A stretch of DNA of 64,000 bases from Melieria omissa (Eukaryota; Arthropoda; Insecta; Diptera; Ulidiidae), in assembly GCA_963971225.1 (NCBI GenBank), contig OZ020267.1, positions 33,123,298-33,187,297 of the forward strand. Reading direction: 5' to 3'. Below the pieces are notes generated by a model, which did no database searches, was not told the origin of the DNA, and saw only the letters and a program-made list of their open reading frames with translations. This document shows positions 58,839 through 64,000 of this stretch, piece after piece. Made by a program: the position numbers and the translations under genes. The stretch's first letter is position 1. Each line of letters begins with the position of its first letter.

Positions 58839-61800
58839 TTTAGGCGGCCTGCAAGAAATGAAACAAAGTCAGCATGAATTAGTCAAGTGGAGACATGGAG
58901 TTGTGAGGTTGATTGTGACGCGATTGTTGGATGTGGAATCTGCAGAATCTGGCGAGTAGGAGAAGTATGTATGGGATCCTGTTCATTAAAGATATCTAAG
59001 ATAACAAGATAGACTCGCCGGAGCTATTGGTGCTTGTACCTTTTATGTGCCGGAACGGGGCTTAAGGAAAATATATCTGTGGAATTTTGACAAAAGCGCT
59101 TAAGTCGACTTAAGTCAAATTTCCAATTTGTTAATTATAAAGAAACAATTTAAAGACGCTTCTTTTGGTGTAATCGGTTTGTTTCTATGACATTTAGTTA
59201 CAGAGATATGACGTGTATAATTTCAACATTTCTCGAGTTTTGTATGAGATTTGGTCTGCACCTCATCAGTTTTTTCGCTCTCCTGAACATTTTGAAAATT
59301 AGACTTACGTTGTTTTGTCAAAATGCCACAGATATATATTTTTTATAATATGGCTTATAGAACAAAATATGGTGAGAGGGAACCGATTCACAAATTTACA
59401 TCTTTGTGCAACAATATCGATTGCGAATCAAGTCGAGAGCTTTTTAAGAAAAAACGTTGGGAATTTTTATATTAGATTTAAATTGTTATTTGTAGTCTGT
59501 GAGGGCTAAGCAAGGTAGATGAATAAATAAATAAATTAAATTGCAGCTCATATCGCACACCCACTACAAAAGTGACACAACTCAAAATTTTTAATTTTTC
59601 AAGAAAAGCAAAAAACTGCTTTTGGGCTGAATAAACATTTTTTCACGTATAGACCGTTTAGTAGAAAATCACTACAGATTACGCTTTAGGATAAGTTACA
59701 AAGATTTTTTAATTTTATTTTACACAAAATTTTTGTTGTGACTTTATTGATGTTTTTTTAATTTAATAATTACCGAATTATTTTAAGTTATGTCACTTTT
59801 TCTAAATTTAATAATTAGAAATGACAGTTAAAAAGTTGAAAGAAAAATTTTGATAATTCGAAATTAATTTTTTTTATTTAAAAATATTTACTAAAATTTT
59901 CAAAACTTTACTTAAAATTGATTTCATCAAAAATTTATTTTGTCAAAAGTGTCACAATTTGAGTTAGGACTTTTTTGCATTCAGCTGCAGCGATCAAATG
60001 ACATCAAACTCCTCGACATGAAGAGAGACCTCAATGTTTTTTGGCAACAGTTAACAACAACAAAATATACTGAGCTTTTGCTTATTGGTAGATAGATGCA
60101 TTGTGCACAGTATTAACACATAAACCCCAAAATTAAAAATTTTGAGTTGTGTCACTTTTGTAGTGGGTGTCCGATATGCACGTTGTTGCCCCAATTGTTG
60201 TTGTTGCCCGTTGTGTCTAATGTGTCTTTTGCTGTTGCAAATAGAAATCTATGAAGCGCCCCAATTTTAGTGTTGCGCCTTCAACACAATGCAACCTACG
60301 CTTCCAATCTGGCTGACGTCACAGTCGACTTTTTTTTAGTGTAGCAACTGCGGCATGCAGCCTGTCATAACCTAAACAAGGATTACACGCCCACTCGCTG
60401 CTTGGATACTACACAACGAACACGAAGCGCACAATCGTTTCGGCTGGTGCTGGTTGACAACACGTCAGTCATGTCACACTGTGACTTGTGACTTGTAAGT
60501 AACCCAGTAGGAAAGTGGCACCTTCCGTAATTCATTACAGCATACTTGCTTTTCATCCGGTAAGCATTCGGACTTCCATGCCATGGCCGCCGAATCATGC
60601 ATGATTTTGTAAAGTACAAATGGTATCATTTCAAATTTCCCATTCAAATTACTTACTTAGTAATGTGGCGGTATGAAGGAAAACGTAAAGCGGTCGTAAT
60701 GTGCTGTTAGAATGGGCTTAAAATGATACAAAATTAAGTGACCTACTCAGTTTATGCCGTCCTCGCTACGGATAATGTAAGCACTGCTGATTTCTTCACT
60801 TACGATGTAAGGTAGACATATTTGGAAATTTTAATTGCCTGCAAAAAGTTGGCTTGTGCGTTTCTTATAATTCTCAACCGCTTCATGTGACTGGCGATGG
60901 AAATAGATGAGTGTTTAAAACAGCCCACGCTGGGAATTAAACCAGGGCCAACTTATTATGCTTGTAAAATCAGGTCTTTCTTCTAGATTTGTTCTACTTA
61001 AATGTACATTCCACGTACATTACAAAGTAAAGTGCACTTGAAAGTGACGATACGAACAATCATTCGGGTTTTAAATGAACTTTTTTCGCACTTCCTGTGC
61101 CTTGTTGTTTGCTTTCTTAGCTTAAGCTACAAGCGGAGGTACTCGGAACGTATCTTACTAATACCTTACTTTTGGTAGTATGGCGTTTCCACCTCCAAAA
61201 AGTGGAGGAAAACATGCCTTATTATGGTAAGCATCTTACCATTTTCCTACTGGGAAGCGTCATGCCCAATAATTTACTACTTCCATAACTGTGTATGTGT
61301 GCGTAGTGAATTGTGCGAGCTTCACTGTCATTCGCAAATTTGTCCCAATAGATATCACTTTCGCTCGGAATAGGGCCAAGGCTGATTCTTTTCGAACGCT
61401 GACTTGGATGCTGCCAATAATAGAGGTCGTCAAGTGTAATTTTGTTTTCCAGCTATTTAAGTGGGTCAACCTTTTACATATGAAATTCTGCACAAAAAAA
61501 GTTTTAAGCCATAAGGCTTGTTGTGCAATGTGTCTAAATTCATTCTTACACACACTCACTCACCTTTGCGTATGCGAATACAAATTAATTGCAATTGGAT
61601 GCACATGAAGTAAATATTGTATGCTTTAAATTCTTCTTTCATGAGTCGACCTTGAAGCGATTTCGACTAATAATATCGCACATTCTGGCAGCAAAATTTG
61701 TTTTGCTGTTACTATTTTGGGAAAATGTTCCATTTAAAGAACCAATTTAATGTTGGCTTTAACATTATTAGGTGAACTTCGAATGGTTAAGAAAACCATA

Positions 61801-64000
61801 GCTTTTTCGAAAAAAAAATTCAAAATATTTTGAGTGCAGCATTTCAATTCAAATTGAGATTAGAAATTGTAGATTTTTATGAAAACAATGGACTAAAGTT
61901 TTCTTTTTAATTTTCTACTTTCATTGTTTAAAAATCGAATTGCTGAATTGCTTGAGAGTTTTTATAAACACTTTAATGTTTAAAAATTTCAAAATAAATT
62001 TATAAATTTAATGCCAACCTATTTGGAAGAATGTCACTTAAAAATTATTTAAAATTTTTTTCAGGTAATTAAACATTGTGTAGACTTTACTAGAACTTTG
62101 ACGAATAACTCTGGTAAACTAAGTTATATTTAAGAGAAGTACTTTATTGCATACTGTTAGGCTGAATGGTGATTCATTACTATAAAGTTGGAATGCCCTG
62201 AACAAAATGGACCACAGCAGCGAAGCAATTGCAACAGTCAATACAGAAGTAGAATTTGAATGTTTCTATGGAGACGATTATGTTGACGACTTCACGACTA
62301 CATGAACATCGAACACAGTTGTCGTTGTGGCCAGTCTTAGGTTAGGTTAGGTTATAGTTGCTGTCTTCGCATAGGACTTGCCGTGAGAGACACTTAGGCC
62401 ACGGAACGGGCCCGTTGTGATACTACAAGTTGAAAGGTCTGTCTTACTGCAAGTCGAGAAGCCTATTCAAGCCATTTCGATTTGTGGATTTGTTGCCAAT
62501 CCTAGAAGAATTTATATTTCGTAGGCAACAAAACCAAATCAATTGGCATAACTGTTTCAAAACAGATGTTTCAGTTGGCGTTCTTTTTATTTTTTCTGCA
62601 TTAGAAATTTGTCAGTATTTCAGTTAAAATTTACTTGTAAAATTTACTAGATGAATGCTTAGCAGAGGAAGTGCGCAAGCACTTTTCATTCTATGATTTC
62701 AGCTTTCATTCTGTAATTGTAATGTCAATCATCATCTGGTTGAATCATCTGGTGTTTTATGTGCTCAGGTATTGAATCAGACCTTTCTGCGATATTTGCA
62801 TCAGTTCCTCATCACCGAGAATATGTTTCCCTAGAAACTTTGCACGTCTGTGTGCCAGGGCTGGGCAGTTTATGATGACGTATTCCATTGTTTCATCGAC
62901 CTCATTGCAGTATCTGCATGTTTTGTCGATGACGATGTCGATTACACGAATAGTGGCCGGTTAGGGCGCCATATAGGATTTTGAGTTGTCTTCTGCTAAA
63001 AAGTATAGCAGATTTGGCTCGTTTTGTGTTAAAGTTTAGGAATCTTTTCGAGTGTCGTAGTCCCCCAATATTATTTCAGTATTTTTGTTTTTGTCTCGGG
63101 ATCCACTTGTGGATGTCCTGTTTTAGGTCGGTTTTACCGAATCCAAACATCGGGCCCGACCCTATGAATTGGCTTTTTGCATCGTTTTTTGCTTGTGTAT
63201 CTGCCCTTTCGTTGCCATCATGGCCCCCATGCCCAGGAATCCAGACAAGTACAACCCTGTTCTGGGTCCCTAGGGCGTTGAGTTCCTTGTCGCATTCAAG
63301 CAGGGCATTTTGATATGTATGAGTAGCTGTCTAGGGCTTTTAGGACTGACAGGCTATCCGAAAGTAGGCAGGTGCCGCCTCTAAGCATCGCTTAGGACAG
63401 GTGGCTCATTGTGTTGAATATGCCAAAAATTTTTGTTGTGACCCTGTTGCACCACCTAAGACTAAAAAGACCATTGCGGTCATTTTGAAAGTATTTCATT
63501 CTTAAATATCTGTAGTTTCTTAAGTAAAAGCAAAAGTTGATAGATAACTTTTGCTTTGGGGACTCTTATGAAAATTTTTATATTTTTTAAAATTTATTTT
63601 CTGAAAAATTAGCCAAATCCGCTGTGTACTTTTCGAGATATCAGCGAATATGAGATCATTGTGGTCATTTTGACGGTTTTTAAATATCTTTAGCTTCTTA
63701 AGTATTTCAATCAACTTTTGCTTTGGTGACTCTTATTTTTTTGTGGTGAAAATTTTTATATTTTTAAAAACTTTTTTTGTGAAAAATTACCCAAATCCGA
63801 TGTGTACTATTCGAGATATCAGCGAATATGATATGTAGTCATTGTGGGTATGGAAAGGGTCTTTTAAGGGTTAAAACTCAAACTGCGCCAAATGAATTTG
63901 CATCCTTGCAAAGCGTTTCGACTGCAAAGCAGATGGGGGGAGGGGGGTCGCAGAGCTTACCTTGATTTGCGGCCTTCTTGAGCAGCGCAATCTCAATGTA
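57776..64000 (-). CDS. Osiris-like protein, gene C, 5'-partial
   Basis: Minus-strand coding exons in order: 64000-63961 (runs off the window), 58848-58509, 58426-58116 and 58041-57776, totalling 957 nt and 318 residues plus stop. Donors are GTAAGC, GTAAGT and GTGAGT; phases 1, 2 and 1 all fit. The visible protein starts YIEIALLKKAANQ, then a Gly/Ser/Asp-rich stretch, MMGGHRGRHRKQQQDKKQ, the Osiris-like hydrophobic segment (MYIPLYLAATTFGWTMVAAK to SKLAFVVAAMVIVKKMMDS), a Met/Pro/Tyr-rich stretch (YMMPYGMDYPMHPEMM), and an Ala- then Glu/Asp-rich tail ending MKIRRKKK. The last acceptor is a CAGCAG tandem and can drop one codon. Signal peptide and Cys pair must lie beyond the window. The 5.1-kb first visible intron carries two TIR elements and a LINE. 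It is opposite in strand to A and B. Confidence 0.75.
59554..60173. mobile_element. 620-bp TIR element with 4-bp TSD ATAT (copy 2)
   Basis: Same ends as 13868-14484 (CGCACACCCACTACAAAAGT) with ATAT at 59550-59553 and 60174-60177. The interior is inverted relative to copy 1 (the GCAGCGATCAAATGACATCA phrase here matches the reverse strand there). It lies inside the gene C intron. Confidence 0.82.
60503..61254. mobile_element. Candidate TIR element, 752 bp, class unknown
   Basis: The ends CCCAGTAGGAAAGTGG and, inverted, CCCAGTAGGAAAATGG are 15 of 16 identical. No clear target duplication is seen and no transposase frame lies between. It lies inside the gene C intron. Confidence 0.5.
61255..62335. 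other. Gene C intron, no feature seen
   Basis: AT-rich intronic DNA without coding or terminal repeats that I can support. Confidence 0.45.
62337..63425 (-). mobile_element. LINE fragment: RNase H remnant, CCHC knuckle and 3' tail
   Basis: The minus strand at 62780-62940 reads CRYCNEVDETMEYVIINCPA then RRAKFLGKHILGDEELMQIS, a LINE C-terminal zinc knuckle and tail ending in a stop. Upstream (62980-63350) are decayed RNase H segments (GHGG..GNERADTQAKN type) like those at 2.4-3.2 kb. The 3' UTR-like tail at 62337-62430 reads GTATCACAACGGGCCCG and ends CCTAACCTAACCTAA. It is in sense orientation with gene C, inside its intron. Confidence 0.75.
63470..63836. repeat. Tandem duplication, about 183 bp, two units
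   Basis: Units starting near 63470 and 63655 share CATTG.GGTCATTTTGA, AACTTTTGCTTTGG, GAAAATTTTTATATTTTT and CGAGATATCAGCGAATATGA, with moderate divergence. A third unit start appears at about 63836 and is cut short. It lies directly beside the gene C exon. Confidence 0.75.

Noticed and set aside
57770..58877. Plus-strand frames of up to 157 aa opposite gene C exons, and plus/minus frames opposite gene A exon at 41.5-42.0 kb
   Set aside because: These are shadows of GC-rich true coding exons on the other strand or in another frame; the true frames have matching splice phases and the Osiris segment.
1..64000. CRISPR arrays, operons, ribosome binding sites, bacterial terminators
   Set aside because: The window is eukaryotic: spliced genes with GT-AG introns, poly(A) signals and animal transposons. 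The tandem repeats present lack spacer-repeat structure.

Overview
The window is dipteran nuclear DNA, most likely from a tephritid fruit fly; the tephritid placement is inference. It is AT-rich, intron-rich and full of mariner, Tc1, hAT, piggyBac-like, Harbinger-like, Helitron-like, SINE and RNase H-bearing LINE sequence. Against this background lie at least three genes of the Osiris family (DUF1676 proteins of insect cuticle-forming epithelia, clustered in flies at the Triplo-lethal locus).

Layout. 0-10 kb is transposon relics: a deleted mariner, two LINE fragments, a PIF/Harbinger scrap, a decayed Tc1 element, a TTA-flanked MITE and a deleted Tc1/mariner-like element. At 10.0-10.7 kb I reconstruct a compact three-exon gene with TATA box, initiator, signal peptide and poly(A) signal; it encodes a 126-residue secreted protein I do not recognise. 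11-16 kb holds Helitron-like elements with internal degenerate tandem repeats and a TIR element with 4-bp target duplications. 16-24 kb holds a SINE, a solo LTR with a TSD, and four deletion-derivative copies of one mariner. 24-37 kb is intergenic, with piggyBac-like and hAT-like MITEs, another mariner inside a decayed minus-strand coding sequence, and two possible untranslated leader exons (21.3 and 35.0 kb).

Osiris gene A (+): leader exon about 37.87 kb, coding exons 39.0-41.9 kb, 397 aa. Osiris gene B (+): 48.7-51.4 kb, 280 aa, preceded by a 34-bp minisatellite at 46 kb. Osiris gene C (-): 57.8 kb to beyond the right edge, 5' end missing. All three have an Osiris-type hydrophobic segment; A and B also have a signal peptide and a C-x7-C pair. 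Splice phases join every exon in frame. A small orphan minus-strand exon (52.4 kb) lies tail-to-tail with gene B and may belong to another gene or to an alternative end of gene C. The introns and spacers have been enlarged by mobile elements, many nested inside each other.

All calls come from reading the sequence. No database search was run, and family names at subfamily level are tentative.
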